Assembly (NCBI GenBank): GCA_049999765.1
Contig: JBNGIQ010009158.1
Location: 1-64,000, forward strand
Origin: Phaeoceros laevis
Lineage: Eukaryota; Anthocerotophyta; Anthocerotopsida; Notothyladales
Direction of reading: 5' to 3'
Length of the DNA stretch: 64,000 nt
Part shown: piece after piece, positions 21,409 to 33,705 of the stretch
Layout of the letters: the number at the start of each line of letters is the position of its first letter
Position numbering within the stretch: the stretch's first letter is position 1
The notes under the pieces: generated by a model
Seen by the model: the letters and a program-made list of their open reading frames with translations, nothing else
Told to the model about the DNA's origin: nothing
The model's database searches: none
Program-made: the position numbers and the translations under genes

Positions 21409-24400
21409 TTATTCAGATGCTACCAGACCAAATTTGAAGGCCTGCAATGACATGGGAGCTAAAGTTCTGTGATCAGTCAGACCTGCCCTTGTTTTCCTGC
21501 CAGCTTGCAAAAGGTAACCAGGTTGCTGTGCTTCGTCATGCAGAAGTGACAAAGAGGACCTCCTGAGACCTGTAAGATCAAAATTTCTGAACATGTTAAG
21601 AAATGACAGGTTGTCATCAAGTGGGAGTACACAGTGCCTGTGCAAGCTTTTATCTGCACCGTAACCAGGATCCCATCCTCTTCGGAGAAGAGTGACGCTA
21701 TATTCAAAATCTGTAGCCTGATGAGGTCTTGTAGAACCTAGAGGTCGTGGGATCTTCATGCCAACCACATGTACATCACAGGGAAAATAAACACCTAGTG
21801 GTGTAAATGACGTGGTTAGGGCTCCTCTCTCAACCACGTGCTTGGGACTCGGCTTCTGCTCAGACCTCTCCACAAATAGGTGAAGAGGGTAATTCAATTC
21901 AGCATTCACCTGATGGGAAACCAAGGAAGGGAAGGAATAGGAAGCAGGAACATGTGACAAAACCGATTTGTTGCTCTCAAGAAGCAGATTAAACACAACG
22001 TTGGTAGGATGATTGTCCATGACTCCTTGCCCAAGCCCTCGATTGTCATCTTGGGTCAAACGTCTCTCAAGCATTACCTCCAGACATCCATCCCTGAGAC
22101 TAGCAACCCCCAATGCTTGCCTTGAGTGTATGGAGAAGCGTCTGCCACCTGGGCACTGCAAAAATGCAAGTGACGGCATAGGGTAATAATTACCCTGGAG
22201 AGGAATTTTGTCATAAGTCTTTCTCCTGATAGTCTGAAATCCATTTAAGTCTGAGAAGAATGCACCATTTGTCTTCAACCCAGTATTGAAACGGACGACT
22301 AGTTCCTTGTTGTTATACTGATTCTCCACAAACTCAACATGATAGTCCATCTCAACTATGTTAGCTTGCATCGAGACACCAGTGTAAAGTCGGGCACTCC
22401 TTACCAAAGGATAGCTATCCCAGATTGTCCTGGGCTCACTATACACCTCCTGCATCACTTGTCCGACAGTGACCAACACAATCCCCCCAAGTCGTACAAT
22501 AGATGTAGCTTCCCCTATGGGCTTGAATAGGTATGCCCCACTGCCATGACTTGAGTAAGCTCGAACCTCTTCTTCTACCATCAAGTCTGGACCACCTTGC
22601 CGTGTAACACGCCTCAACAAACCATCAGTTGAACTAAACAAGAGACTGGTATGCTGATTCTTGATCTCAGCCAGATCACCATGTTTCGTAGAGCAAGTAT
22701 AAGGAGATGGGCAAGCAAAAGAAGTGGGAGCATTAAAGACCTGCAAGCTTGCTAGAGAAGCCACCTTACAGTCCTGATGATAAAATTTTGCAACAAAGTA
22801 TGTCTGTAACCCCATTGCAGGGACAAAAGCTTGCCAGGAAAGCCTATGTCTACCGGTGGAGACACCATGAGATCGCCCTTTCCACTCTGGACTGGCTTGG
22901 CTTACTATGGAACTCCACTCCGAATCAAACACACATACGACCGGGTCACTTACCACAACTGTTATGACCTGCTCAACAGCCCTCTCAAGAGAGTTGAAGA
23001 CCACCACACGTCGGGCTGATGCCTCCTCCCTCAGGTCTATAACCAACTTTGAGGGAAGGACGTCCAGTTCTGTCCTTGTCTGCTCTGGTGTAAAAAAATC
23101 CTTCGGTCTATCCTTGCACTCGCCTTTGTGCAGAAGAGCAGCTACACTGGAGGTCATAAGCTGTGAAAGATCATTTATGGAAGTATGCATACGAGATGCA
23201 TAGTCATTAACAACATGATCTTTTGCTGTGCCAGTTACACCGTCATGGTGCTGAAACAAAGCAAGGTTACGACGAGCTGTCAGAAGTTTTTCACTAAACA
23301 CGAGTGGAAAGCTGGTAACATCAGTTTGCTGACAGAAGGCCTGAGAAAAAGCAAATAGCATCTCTGCTGCACGCAAAGTGTGCTCCAGCACACGGTCAAC
23401 AGCCTTGAAAAAGGGTCTGGACACATAATAGCCGCTCCAATAGTCCTTCTCCCTGTCAGCATAAGTGAAAAAGTCTCCAGAGAGTACAGGGAAGCCTGGC
23501 ACTACTGAGTTAGTGACTGCTGAATTTCCAAGGGTTTCCTTCACCTCTGCCCTCAACGATGTGAAGTAGTCATCCAAAGTTCCAAACTGTGCTTGCGCCT
23601 TCAATTCTGGATGTGAGTTGATGTAGTCAAATATCAATTGGTAGTTATCATATTGCAGCTCCGCTTCTCGGGACGTGACATATCGGAAGTCATCACCCAA
23701 GGGAGCCAGCAATGTATTGGTTCTGTACAAGGTGGACTTCTTTCTGTACTGATCAAGCAGCAACTCAGCCCTTTCTTGGACATTTTGTGGTGTGATTTCT
23801 TTCGGATTTTTGCCCCATGGGCAGAATTGGGCAGCACCTACTCCAGGTAATCTCCAGTAATCAAACTGACAGCAAACAGCTGGATCAGGACCGCAGGTAT
23901 GAGGGATGTCGTAGCTGTAAAAGGGCATCATGTGGCAGAAAATATCTGTTGTGTTCGTATGGTCCCAACTTTGTCGCCAATTGAACTCCAAGCTCTTGTC
24001 CTCCGCCAGAACTTTTTTCACTTCATAGTGGGCTCTCTGAATAAGCATATTTTCAAAGCCCATTTCCTTAAGCAAATATGCCATAGTCGGTGAATACCCA
24101 AAAGGATCAATTGCCCAAGCATTTTTTGGTGTGACACCCAGGTTGTCTTTCAACCACAAGTTACCTTCCGTCATCTGCAAACGAAGTTCATATCTCGTCA
24201 AACCTACAATTCAGCATGCGAATCCTCTCAAAGAAAAGGAACTGAGGTGGTACTCTATCCAACCAAACAACCAGCTTCCAAGCTAGCAGGGCAGACATTT
24301 GTTGTACCTGTTCAAGGATGGCGAAGTAATGCGAATTTGCCTGAAATAAATGTCATCAAGGTCAGTGCCAGAGTAACATGCTTAACCGCAATTACTAGCC

Positions 24401-25227
24401 CAACAGATACTTCCATTGGACAGCAGTTAGGAAACAGACCTCGTCATTCATGACCCATCCGCCACCAACAATTTCGAGTTGACCATTCTTCACCAAGGCA
24501 ATCAGGTCTTTCTTATCAGCGTCAGAAGCATCCCTCCACCACCGCTCTAAATACGACATTTCTTCCCAGATGAACTTTCTTCTCTTGTCCTGGTACAGTT
24601 TCAAGACACCATGGATGAGCTGTCATAGCAGTCGTAAGGGGGCTCCAGGACTGTGTATTAACAAGACGATAGAGCTATAAGTCATCATACATTTCACAAG
24701 GGTTGCTGCTCAGGTGATATTCCCACCTTCCGGAGGGCCTCAATTATTGTGTCAATAATGTGCCGTGACTTCTCCTGATAATATTGCTCCACCGTGCGGA
24801 TCCATCCTGGATCGTTGTGGGAGTGCGGAACTACAAATATTTTCAGCTTAATTTCGTCCCACTCATCTCCCCGGTACTGCACGTCCCAACCCTGCTTCCA
24901 AGCCCCTCCATCAATGTCTTCGAAGGCGATCTTGTCATACAGCTCTTGCATGCTGATATCTACTGCGGCCCTTTCCAGCAGACCTGAATTCAGCTGTGTA
25001 GTTGGCAGCAACACCGAATCCCGGGAAGACACTTTCCCGTCCGAGAAAGAGAAGAGCCGGTAGAGGCCAAAAGCAAACAAAAGCACGCTGGCAAGCAGCA
25101 CTGCTCGAAAAATCTGGCCATGAGTCACAATTGGCCTGCGCTTGCTGAATTTTTTAGCCTTCGCTGCGGTGTAGTGCTTAGGAAGCGTGCGACTGCCTCC
25201 TCCCATTGCCATCTGCCCTAGTAACAC
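21409..25227 (-). CDS. GMII: Golgi alpha-mannosidase II
   Basis: Four exons (24727-25227, 24440-24589, 24310-24342, 21409-24174) encode about 1149 residues; Arabidopsis GMII is of similar size. Topology is type II: a short basic cytosolic tail, a membrane anchor at residues ~40-58, a stem, then the GH38 catalytic domain. The zinc-site motif PHSHNDPGW is at ~134-142 and the nucleophile-bearing AIDPFGYSPT has its Asp at ~251. FIWEEMSYLERWW, IVGGGWVMNDE and QHHDGVTGTAKDHV are also present. The enzyme trims two mannoses from the hybrid N-glycan made by GnT I, opening the way to complex glycans. Exon 3 is a 33-nt microexon (11 codons). A second in-frame ATG (residue 6) is an alternative start. Confidence 0.95.
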
Positions 25228-25769
25228 AAGAACCTCTCAACCTCGTCTGTCACCAACTCCTATGACCCATCCTCCTTGCCAAGGTTGTCCATCCGAGTCA
25301 CCGTCTCGGTATGGAGGCCGGACATCACTTTTCCTCCAAGGGCTTATTAAAATGTACGAACATGTGTCCCCTTTCTACCAGTTTCACAACCTCCGTCACG
25401 ACGATCGCGTCTACATTTCATCGTTGGGAGGACTCCTTAGGCTTATCTATCCTGACGATTGCTGCTCCCATTGCCTGAGACAGGACCGGCCCGCCGAAAG
25501 GTGCCAGCGCCTGCTGGTCGGACTACTTGCGCAACTGATTTGGCCGGCAGGCAGCATCGACCAAGCACACCTCACGGAGCATGACGTACTTGCCAGTCCG
25601 TGTCCCTGTAGACTGCCAAACTACGTGACAATATTCTAGTAATTAATCTTACCGATAAACAGGCAGCACTCATCAGTGTAAATAAGACAGAATTGTCATC
25701 CAGAGCAGGTGTCCGATAAAGTTACTAATACCTAATCAGCATAATAAGGGGCGTTTCACATCCTAAAGT
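25228..25769. other. Upstream region of GMII
   Basis: Probably holds the GMII promoter and 5'-UTR. A 150-codon frame on the plus strand (25187-25639) has no recognisable domain and overlaps the GMII start, so it is not called. Confidence 0.35.
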
Positions 25770-26700
25770 TGTGCCCGTCAGGGTTAGATTTCGCAGGTAA
25801 TTAAAAGAAGTAAGAAATGTAAATTAAGAAAAGCTTAGTAGTGACTGGAAAACGCGTGCAAACGCACTATCCGTCAACTCTTACTTACAAGATCACACTA
25901 GATACGATCTTAATGCTTGCTTGTGCCCCGGCCTACTCTTACTTACAAGATCACACTAGATACGATCTTAATGCTTGCTTGTGCCCCGGCCTACGCGCCT
26001 ACGCCGGGTAGCACTATAAAAGGAGCCTCCGGCTCATTGTAATCATTCCATCCGTGATGTTCCCGTGGTCTCATTAAGTTCCCGTGGTCTCATTAAGTAA
26101 GCTGCAAAGCAGGAAAAAGAGAGCGGTTATGCTCCACCAATCTCCGTGTCTTGTCTCCTTTAAGCTTGTGAGTGTTTCCTTTAAGCTTGTGAGTGTTTCA
26201 GTACTTGTGTTTTTGCTCCTTTAAGCTTGTGAGTGTTTCCGTACTTGTGTTTTTGCTTCCGCTCTTCCTTGGCTAACTTCGCTTAGCTAGTTCCGTTTTT
26301 GCTTCCACTCTTCCGTGGCCAACTTCGCTTAGCTAGTTCCATTGTACGGTACGTCACGGTACGTCGGTTGCTAATCTGGACAAGGTCTGATCCGTACTGT
26401 AAGCGCCGGTGCAGGCTTCGTGATAAGGCATAGCCGTGTCATTGTGGGCTTGGCCCTTTTGCACTNNNNNNNNNNCGTGATAAGGCATAGCCGTGTCATT
26501 GTGGGCTTGGCCCTTTTGCACTCACTTTGTCTAGGATCCAGGGTTTGGGCCCTTGCACCTGGTTTTGCCGGCTCCCCGTTGTTTTGACGGCCATTGCCTG
26601 TCGGGCCTCGACGGCCTGCTGTCCCGGCGCTTGGCGCCCGTGAACTGGCATCTTGTAAAAAAGCCACGCCAGCTTGCAAGGAAACCGCACTTTAACATGC
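25770..26700 (+). mobile_element. LTR-like dispersed repeat, copy B (with internal duplications and gap)
   Basis: Same family as 1955-2690, with TATA-like ACTATAAAAGG at 26013-26023 and the same ordered landmarks. This copy has several exact local duplications absent from copy A: a 58-bp unit at 25879-25936 repeated from 25937, TTCCCGTGGTCTCATTAAG twice near 26063-26100, and CTTTAAGCTTGTGAGTGTTT three times near 26160-26240. A 10-N gap lies at 26466-26475 between two identical 47-base flanks. Whether the duplications are biological or assembly-made cannot be decided from the sequence. Confidence 0.5.
26466..26475. other. Assembly gap (10 N)
   Basis: Ten N bases. The 47 bases before the gap (26419-26465) are identical to the 47 bases after it (26476-26522), so the two contig ends probably overlap and the gap is likely artificial. 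Confidence 0.9.
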
Positions 26701-28473
26701 CTCCATTTGGATTGCAGCCAAGCTCAGCCTAGGTAAACCTGGGTGTTTCTAGGCGGAAGTTGGGGTTAGGGCATTCCTTAGCGCGTTCCTTAGAGGAGAC
26801 TCTTCGCGAGGCAGGTTATATTTCTGCCACATCCGGCGGTCGAAGCTTCGTGCCGGTGTCCAGCTGATAAGCGGCTTTGGAAGATGTCGGGATCCGGATA
26901 CCCTGACAAGGCGGCGACTACTTACCTCAGCAAGACGACCCCCGACGTGGCACAGTATGCCGTGGATGCCACAGAATACAGAGAGGTGGCCTTCTGTGGA
27001 AAACAAGAGCGCGTATGCAACCAAGGTCGCGCAAAACTTGGACCCCGGATTGCCCAGGGGTAGAGCTTCCTCCACGTCGTCTAGCGGAAACCGAGGTAAT
27101 CATCTACCGCAGCTCTTTTCCGTTCGTCTGTGAAGAAATTCTGTTGTACTGTAGACTCTTTCCACCTGGTTGCTGTGGAAAAGGGATTATTTCTGTTTCC
27201 TGACGCCTAAGCTGTGATAGTCTTCAAGTTAAGTTTTGTTGTTTTTTAGAATGGCTGATCGTGGCTACTCTTTGCCCCAACACGAATGGGGCTGATGTTG
27301 CAATGCCCTTTCTTGATTCTCACCATGAGCTTAACAGTCTGGCTTCCTGCTTCATTTCGCAATTTTGTTTACAGTAGTAGCTGTCACTGTGGAGGTTGCG
27401 TGTTCTGTGTGTCGCTTACAGTTCGATCGCATGGTTGGTATCAGGCACCCCATCAAAAAAGTGATCGATTGGACTAGATCTGCGTGAATGCCTGAATGTA
27501 AGAGCTGAATCGATGGAGCTATGGACAATCACATGTATATAGCAAGCCTTCACGGCCTGTTGGGGCCACCCCAGACTGAAGTGTTAAGTCACGGCTAGCG
27601 TGACCGCGATAAGCATGCTTGGTTTTTTGACATCAGTTGCGGTTATAGATAGACTGTACAGATGGACTGGTAGAGCTGGGTTGCATGGCCAGCCTCTCCC
27701 TGTGCTCTGAATAGAGCTTCTTAGCGTTTCCCTACTTTGTGCCGGAGGCTGGAGGATGTGGGCTGTTTTGTGGGCGCTCTCTCCTGGAAGGAGAGTAGAA
27801 GAAGAGACTCGGCCGGTTACAGGCTTTAGGAGGGCTTGGGAGAAATCCCTGTGTGACGTTGTGTTGTCTTGTTTTTGCTTCAAACGGGTTTAATTGGCGG
27901 AACGTGGGTCTTTTGGGCTGTCGACCCGAGTGTTCAGTCTCACTGGATTTGTGTAAGCCTGGTCCAGATCACGGGACCGTGAGATTAAGCTGTTGAAGCC
28001 CCACGCAGGTCACTCGCACTCGAGGTTGCGGACGATCAGTTCAAACACCACCGTGGGGCTTGGTCATGCTGTTCGTTAGCAGGCTGTTGGCCTGTACGAT
28101 TTCGCACGGGAAACGAAGGGACGCTTACCGGACAAGCTAAGCGTCACTGGAGGGGTGGCTTAGTGCTTAAGCAAGGCTCAGTTTCGGGATTCGGGAGGAA
28201 CGTAAACGCGAGAGAGAAGACAGGGAAGTCACCCGTCGGGGGCTAGTAATAGGGTTTAGACGAGAGCGAAGAGAGGGGCCAAACTCGTGTTTAGCCCCCC
28301 CCCAAACCGGCAGGCCTCGATGATAGATACCGATGTGTAACGTCACGCGACCGGTCGAATGACTCCAATCCACAACTCAACAACCGGAATGAGCAGACCC
28401 CATTCGAACTAAAACGCAAACTCCAAGGGAATACTACAGTACAAAATGTCGTGATTCCGACCACTTCAAGTTA
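26701..28473. other. Gene-free stretch
   Basis: No gene, RNA or repeat recognised with confidence. Short frames on both strands lack recognisable domains. The part next to 28473 is the 3' flank of the following PPR gene. Confidence 0.4.
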
Positions 28474-31185
28474 TTAGAATGATATGGTGGCACCACTCGA
28501 TAAGAAACTCTCCAACTGATCACCTACATGAATCCACGTGCACCCAGGCTTCCTCTTCACAGCTGCAGACAAAACCTTCTTGCTTCTGATATCAGCTTCG
28601 TCTTCCAGCCTGCCAGCTGCACTGTAGATGTTGCACATCAGATCATATGCAGCTGCATTTTCTGGCTCCAGCTTCACAATCTGCTCAAAGCACCGTCTGG
28701 CTATGTCCACGCTACCATGGGTTTGACAGGCTGCTAACACAGATCTCCACATTGCTGCATGAGGCTCGAGGGGCATTTGGAGAATGAGGTTCTCTGCCTC
28801 CTGAACATGACCAGCACGACCCAGAAGGTCCACCATAGATGCATAGTGAAGCTGTCCCGGCTTGACGGCAAAGCTGTCATGCATGGATTGCAGCAACTTA
28901 CTGGCTTCATCCACAAGGCCAGCATGGCTGCAAGCACACAGAATCAGTAGCAAGGTGACATCAGTTGGCCTCAGGCCGTCATGCTGCATTTCCTGAAACA
29001 GCTGGAGCGAGTGATGAGCAAGCCCGTGTCTTGCGTAGCCCCCGATGATGGAGTTCCACGTCACAGCGCTTCGTTCTGGCAACAAGTCAAAGACCTTCCG
29101 TGCTTGCAGCAGGCTCCCACACTTTGAGTACATATCCACAAGGGCAGTACCTACAGCCGTATCAAACTCGAAGGCATAGTCACATACTTGGGCATGAATT
29201 TGCCTCCCTTGGACCAAGTTCGATGTACCAGCGCATGCCCTGAGGCTGCTCACAAATGTCATCTTGTTTGGCTTCATGCCAACTTCCTGCATCTGTCGCA
29301 GTAAACAGAGAGCTTCCTGCTGATGCCCGTGGTTCACAAATCCCTCAACCATTGCATTCCATGCTGATATACTTCTCTGGGGTGCTTGATCAAACACCCT
29401 ACGTGCTTCCTGCACCTTACCACATGCAATGTACATTTCAACGAGTGCAGTCACGAGTCCCGCATCCAGCTGCAGTTTCATACTGATGAGCTCAGCGTGA
29501 GTTTGCTTGCCTAGGTCCAAAGCTCCTAGCCTACCACATGCTTGGAAGATGCTCATAAAAGTAGTCTTACTGGGCACTATGCCCTCTAGCTGCATCTGCT
29601 GGAAGAGTTGAATGGCTTCCTGGCAGGGCCCTTGCTGGGCATACCCTGCAAGCATAACATTCCATGATACCAAATCTCTCTCAGTCAAGGTATCAAATAA
29701 TTCTCTTGCCTCACTCATGTTCCCCAATTTTGCATAAATATCAATAAGGCTATTTCTAACCACCAAATCTGAATCGACCCCGTGTTCAAGAATCTGCAGA
29801 TGGATGTGCTTGCCTTCCTCTATGGCGCCAATGCTGCTGCATGCTTTGAGGACGCTCAAAAATGTAACTTTACCTGGGACTACACCCTCTAGTTGCATCT
29901 GCCGATATACTTGAAGAGCCTCATGACCATGCCCTTCCTGAACAAACCCTCCAATAAGAGCATTCCAGGAGACCAATGTTTTTGTGTGCAGGTTATTAAA
30001 CACTCTGCTTGCATCATCCAGGCTCCCACATTTAGCATACATGTCAACAAGAGTATTTGCTATCCCTATATCTGAAGCAAGATCAAGTCTAATTAACTCC
30101 ATCTCAAATTTCTTGCCCAAATCAAGGGCGGCTAAGCAGCCACATGCTTTCAGCATGGCCAAGAATGTGACCTTGTCTGGTTCCAAACCTTCTAGTTTCA
30201 TTTGGTTAAAACACCGAGCAGCATCTTGTCCTTGTTCTTGCTGGGCATAGCCACCAATCATGGCATTCCATGACACTATGTTTCTTGCTGGCAGCTTTTC
30301 AAGCACTCTCCAGGCCTCCTCCAGGCGGCCGCTTTTTGCATACATGTCCACAAGAGTGCTTCCCAAGACAATATCCACCTGGATGTCAGTTCCAATCAGG
30401 AGCTTATGTATCTCTGTTCCCTTGTCTGAACAACCTATCCTGGCACATGCATTCAAAGTGTTGATAAATGTGATCCTGTCTGGAGTCTGGCCTGCTTGCA
30501 GCATCTCTTCAAAAGCCCGAAGAGCTTTGTGACCTTGCCCATTCTGAGCATATCCCGCAATGATAGTATTCCATGATACCACATCTTTGGTAGGCAGGTG
30601 CTGGAACACTCCTTCAGCTTCATCCAAACCTCCACATACCACGTACATGTCAAGCAGGGTGTTCGCAACATAAACATTTGATACAAAATCAGATTCAAGT
30701 ATGTGTGCATGCACTGTCCGGCCATCACTCAAGGCCCTCAAATTTCCACATGCTTTAAGGACTGCAACATATATGTAGTCGTTGGCTTTAAAGCCTGATG
30801 CGTGCATCGTCTTGTACAGTTTGATAGCTTGCTCACTTTGACCATGCTTGGCATATCCAGAAATAATTGCCTGCCACGTGTGTGTACTTGGTTGAGCGAT
30901 TTTGCAAAACACTTCATTCGCTTCGTGCAGGCTTCCACCTGAGGCAAACAGTCGAATGAGGCTGTTTGCCACGGACGGCTTTGAGTTCAGCCCGTTATCA
31001 GTCAACAGAGAATGAACCTTCCTGCCCATTGCGATGTCATTTTCTCGTATGCACCCCTGCAAGAGCAACTGAAACAATTGTGTGGTGATGCGTAGCCCTC
31101 TACTACGCATCTCTTCAATGACACAAAAAGCCTCATCAAGCCGTCTCTCTTCACAAAATTTGATGAAAGCTCCAGATGAGATCAC
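28474..31185 (-). CDS. PLS-class PPR protein ending in an E-type domain
   Basis: Single exon, 903 residues. Nearly the whole protein is P-L-S triplet PPR repeats, shown by recurring VVSWNAMIGGYAQ, GLEPDKVTFLAMLKACG and ANTLVDMYAKCGSLDDA-type segments about 100 residues apart. The array ends in the usual terminal block (YASMVDLLGRAGHVQEAE...PLEPHAAMWRSVLAAC, AAYDLMCNIYSAAGRLED) and KPGCTWIHV, which is the E-domain region. It stops about 16 residues later, without a DYW deaminase domain. Family knowledge: such proteins locate organellar C-to-U (or U-to-C) editing sites and need a deaminase supplied by a partner. No strong N-terminal targeting peptide is obvious; the start is the first ATG of the frame. 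Confidence 0.93.
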   Translation of the reverse strand: MISSGAFIKFCEERRLDEAFCVIEEMRSRGLRITTQLFQLLLQGCIRENDIAMGRKVHSLLTDNGLNSKPSVANSLIRLFASGGSLHEANEVFCKIAQPSTHTWQAIISGYAKHGQSEQAIKLYKTMHASGFKANDYIYVAVLKACGNLRALSDGRTVHAHILESDFVSNVYVANTLLDMYVVCGGLDEAEGVFQHLPTKDVVSWNTIIAGYAQNGQGHKALRAFEEMLQAGQTPDRITFINTLNACARIGCSDKGTEIHKLLIGTDIQVDIVLGSTLVDMYAKSGRLEEAWRVLEKLPARNIVSWNAMIGGYAQQEQGQDAARCFNQMKLEGLEPDKVTFLAMLKACGCLAALDLGKKFEMELIRLDLASDIGIANTLVDMYAKCGSLDDASRVFNNLHTKTLVSWNALIGGFVQEGHGHEALQVYRQMQLEGVVPGKVTFLSVLKACSSIGAIEEGKHIHLQILEHGVDSDLVVRNSLIDIYAKLGNMSEARELFDTLTERDLVSWNVMLAGYAQQGPCQEAIQLFQQMQLEGIVPSKTTFMSIFQACGRLGALDLGKQTHAELISMKLQLDAGLVTALVEMYIACGKVQEARRVFDQAPQRSISAWNAMVEGFVNHGHQQEALCLLRQMQEVGMKPNKMTFVSSLRACAGTSNLVQGRQIHAQVCDYAFEFDTAVGTALVDMYSKCGSLLQARKVFDLLPERSAVTWNSIIGGYARHGLAHHSLQLFQEMQHDGLRPTDVTLLLILCACSHAGLVDEASKLLQSMHDSFAVKPGQLHYASMVDLLGRAGHVQEAENLILQMPLEPHAAMWRSVLAACQTHGSVDIARRCFEQIVKLEPENAAAYDLMCNIYSAAGRLEDEADIRSKKVLSAAVKRKPGCTWIHVGDQLESFLSSGATISF

Positions 31186-32266
31186 ATTACTACCCGCCCT
31201 GGAGGATACCAGGTGTTATAAAGCAAGGGAGAACCTGGAAAGTGAGTCCAAACGATGAGTAGAGCCAGAAGCTGGTGATGCAAGGTGTATTTGCTTCTCA
31301 CCTAACCTGTGTGCTCTGTGGATCTTCACAGCTTACTGTAGAAATTGAGCAGTACTGTGCTCTGACTTGAGGGACTGCTGGAAGGTGTCTCAACTTCGCA
31401 TCTTTAGCCAAGGAATCCACGCAATGTCTCTGAATACAATGAGGTAAAGGTTAGATACGCAGCTGTGGCCACATTAACCTACTCAGAACTGAAAGATGGA
31501 AGCAGAGACAAGAATGTGCTCCCGCACCTTGCACAAACTAGTATCCAATCGTACGAAGGGATGCAAATACTGAGCCATCGAGAAGTCTTCCGTTCGAAAC
31601 ATGTGATCTGCACATCAAATTCATAGAGATGGTTACGCTGGCTGAATGGCGAACAAGAACGCCTTGGAAATTGACACAAACTGGACAGCACACAATCCCC
31701 ACCTTCATCTTGGCAAACTTGCTCGCGTATCTGCCAAGTTTCAGTAGAGCTGGAAGAATGTATGCATGTTTGGCTCATGCGCGAGGCGTGCACTCTGAGG
31801 CTTTGCTCGGCCCTGGCTGACCAGCTCGTTGCAAGCTGCTGCTTTGAATCATCACAGGACCACCAAGACCCAGCTCTCCAACCTGCTTCTGCTCTTCTGA
31901 CTGCAGGTGCCAATTGTCTTTGCAACCTCACAAGCAACAGCCAATCCATCTGTCATCCATGGACTGCGCCGCTTCACGCCGTACTAAGGAGGCCAATTGG
32001 CAAAGAATGTCCAAGCTCTTGCTGCTGGAAGTTTCGGAACAAGGCGCTTGTCGAAGAACATCGGTAGCCGTAGGGAGTCTCTACAGTTGTGACGGCCATC
32101 CGCCTTGAACCAGTTCTTGCCGGTGATCATCTCGATCGCCCTTCTGCCTACCCTGAAAGGCAACTTGTTCGATGATCCAGTTCTGTCCGTGCTGAACAAG
32201 CCAGCTACTCAAAGTCGAAGTGACCAGAGCTAAATGCTGAGAGAGAAGACACTTTACGCAGGAGTC
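31186..32266. other. Divergent spacer between PPR gene and endonuclease V
   Basis: Holds the upstream regions of both genes. A 156-codon minus-strand frame (31479-31949) shows no recognisable domain and is not called. Pyrimidine-rich stretches ending in CAG occur, so spliced 5'-UTRs are possible. Confidence 0.35.
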
Positions 32267-33705
32267 ATGGAAGATGCCAAAGAGGAGGAGGGCGCCACGT
32301 TGCCGCAAAAAGACCCTCCTATCTCATCACAACAAGAGGCATGGACAAGGTGTGTCGTGTTCTTTCATAATGTTAGCGCCTGGCCGTGTATGTTGGTTGA
32401 CTGTTGCTGGTGCGGCCAACAGAGAGCAGGAATCGTTGAAGAGGAGGCTAGTTTTGTACGATGATTTTCCTTGGAAGCTTCCTCCTAGCAAGGGCGGAAT
32501 CACCGGTTCAGGGGGACAAGAATTCCTACAACTGGTGGCCGGCGTCGATTTGAGTTTTGACAAGGAAAATTCTAATCGAGCATGCGCCTCCCTTGTGGTT
32601 ATGAAGATGGACACAATGACTGTGCTCTACGAGGACTTTGAAGTTTTGCAGTTGACGATGCCTTACATTCCAGGCTTTCTTGCCTTCCGTGAGGTCTGAA
32701 AGTCTGACAGTCCTTTTTGCATCCTAGTAATGTTACAGGCAATAGCTGCAAACTAATAATTTGCCAAGGTGACTTCCAACTTCTGCAGTGCCCTGTACTT
32801 CTAATGCTTCTTGAAAAGCTGGCTAAACAAAATCCAGACCTATACCCACAGGTTGGTTGAGAACCAGGACTCTTGTGTCAGGTGAAGCTGTCTACACATG
32901 AAAAACGGGGTCTAACTAGGTTGTGGTGGAGTTTATGATCAGCTTCTAATGGTGGATGGGAACGGCATTCTTCATCCACGCGGTGAAGCTCAGGCCCAGG
33001 AATTTCCTTCAGCAGGGTCAAAATCTGGATGCTTCTTAATAACCTTGGTCTCAATCTCTTCAGGATTTGGACTAGCTTGTCATCTTGGAGTTCAGGCTGA
33101 TATCCCGAGTGTCGGTATTGGGAAGAATGTGAGCGAGCCTTGCTGCTCAGACTCTTCTGCCTAAGGGAAAGCTCATTCTTGCTGTTGCTTTGCTGATGGT
33201 TTGCTTCCTGCTATGGTAGCTTTACCATCTGGACGGCCTTGCTGATAGTGTCAAAGACGTGCAATCTAGAAGTGCCTTGTATGGGGGGGACAGTGTTCCT
33301 CTGGTCGGGAACAGTGGTCAAGTATGGGGAGAGGTATCACCCTTGATGACCACCTGTTCCTGCTTTGCTTACAATCACATGATGTTGACGAAATCTGGTG
33401 CTCCTTCAAAACTATTTGCGCTGTACAACCAGGCTTTGCGAAGTTACGAGGGATGTGTCAAACCAATATTTGTCTCGGTTGGACACAAAATCTCCCTTGC
33501 AACCGCGGTTGAAGCTGTGCGTCGGTGCTGCATCTACCGTGTCCCAGAGCCTGTTCGACAGGTTAGTGGTTCCACCCCGCCACCATCTCTTCTTATTAGG
33601 TCACTGTAGAGAACTTAATCTCCGACTCTGGAGGTCCTGACGCATTGCTTCCATTCGCAGGCTGACATAAAGTCACGGGAGTTCCTCCGCTCTCACTGTC
33701 AATGA
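32267..33705 (+). CDS. ENDOV: Endonuclease V (inosine-specific nuclease)
   Basis: Eight exons (32267-32349, 32423-32693, 32789-32851, 32943-32982, 33064-33128, 33220-33333, 33433-33561, 33661-33705) give 269 residues with all phases consistent. The fold is recognised from [79 protein letters not shown] and [12 protein letters not shown]. The metal-binding acidic triad is Asp70, Glu118 and Asp144 by alignment with the family. Bacterial EndoV nicks DNA 3' to deaminated adenine; eukaryotic forms mainly cleave inosine-containing RNA. An in-frame ATG at 32234 could extend the N-terminus by 11 residues. An intron falls inside the HPRG/FG motif. Confidence 0.93.

Noticed and set aside
25187-25639. 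150-codon plus-strand frame overlapping the GMII start
   Set aside because: Antisense to the conserved GMII N-terminus and without domain similarity.
26749-27075. 108-codon minus-strand frame after the LTR-like copy B
   Set aside because: No domain and no conserved features; composition is like the surrounding non-coding DNA.
31479-31949. 156-codon minus-strand frame upstream of the PPR gene
   Set aside because: No recognisable domain and low-complexity Ser/Arg content; more likely 5'-UTR or spacer.
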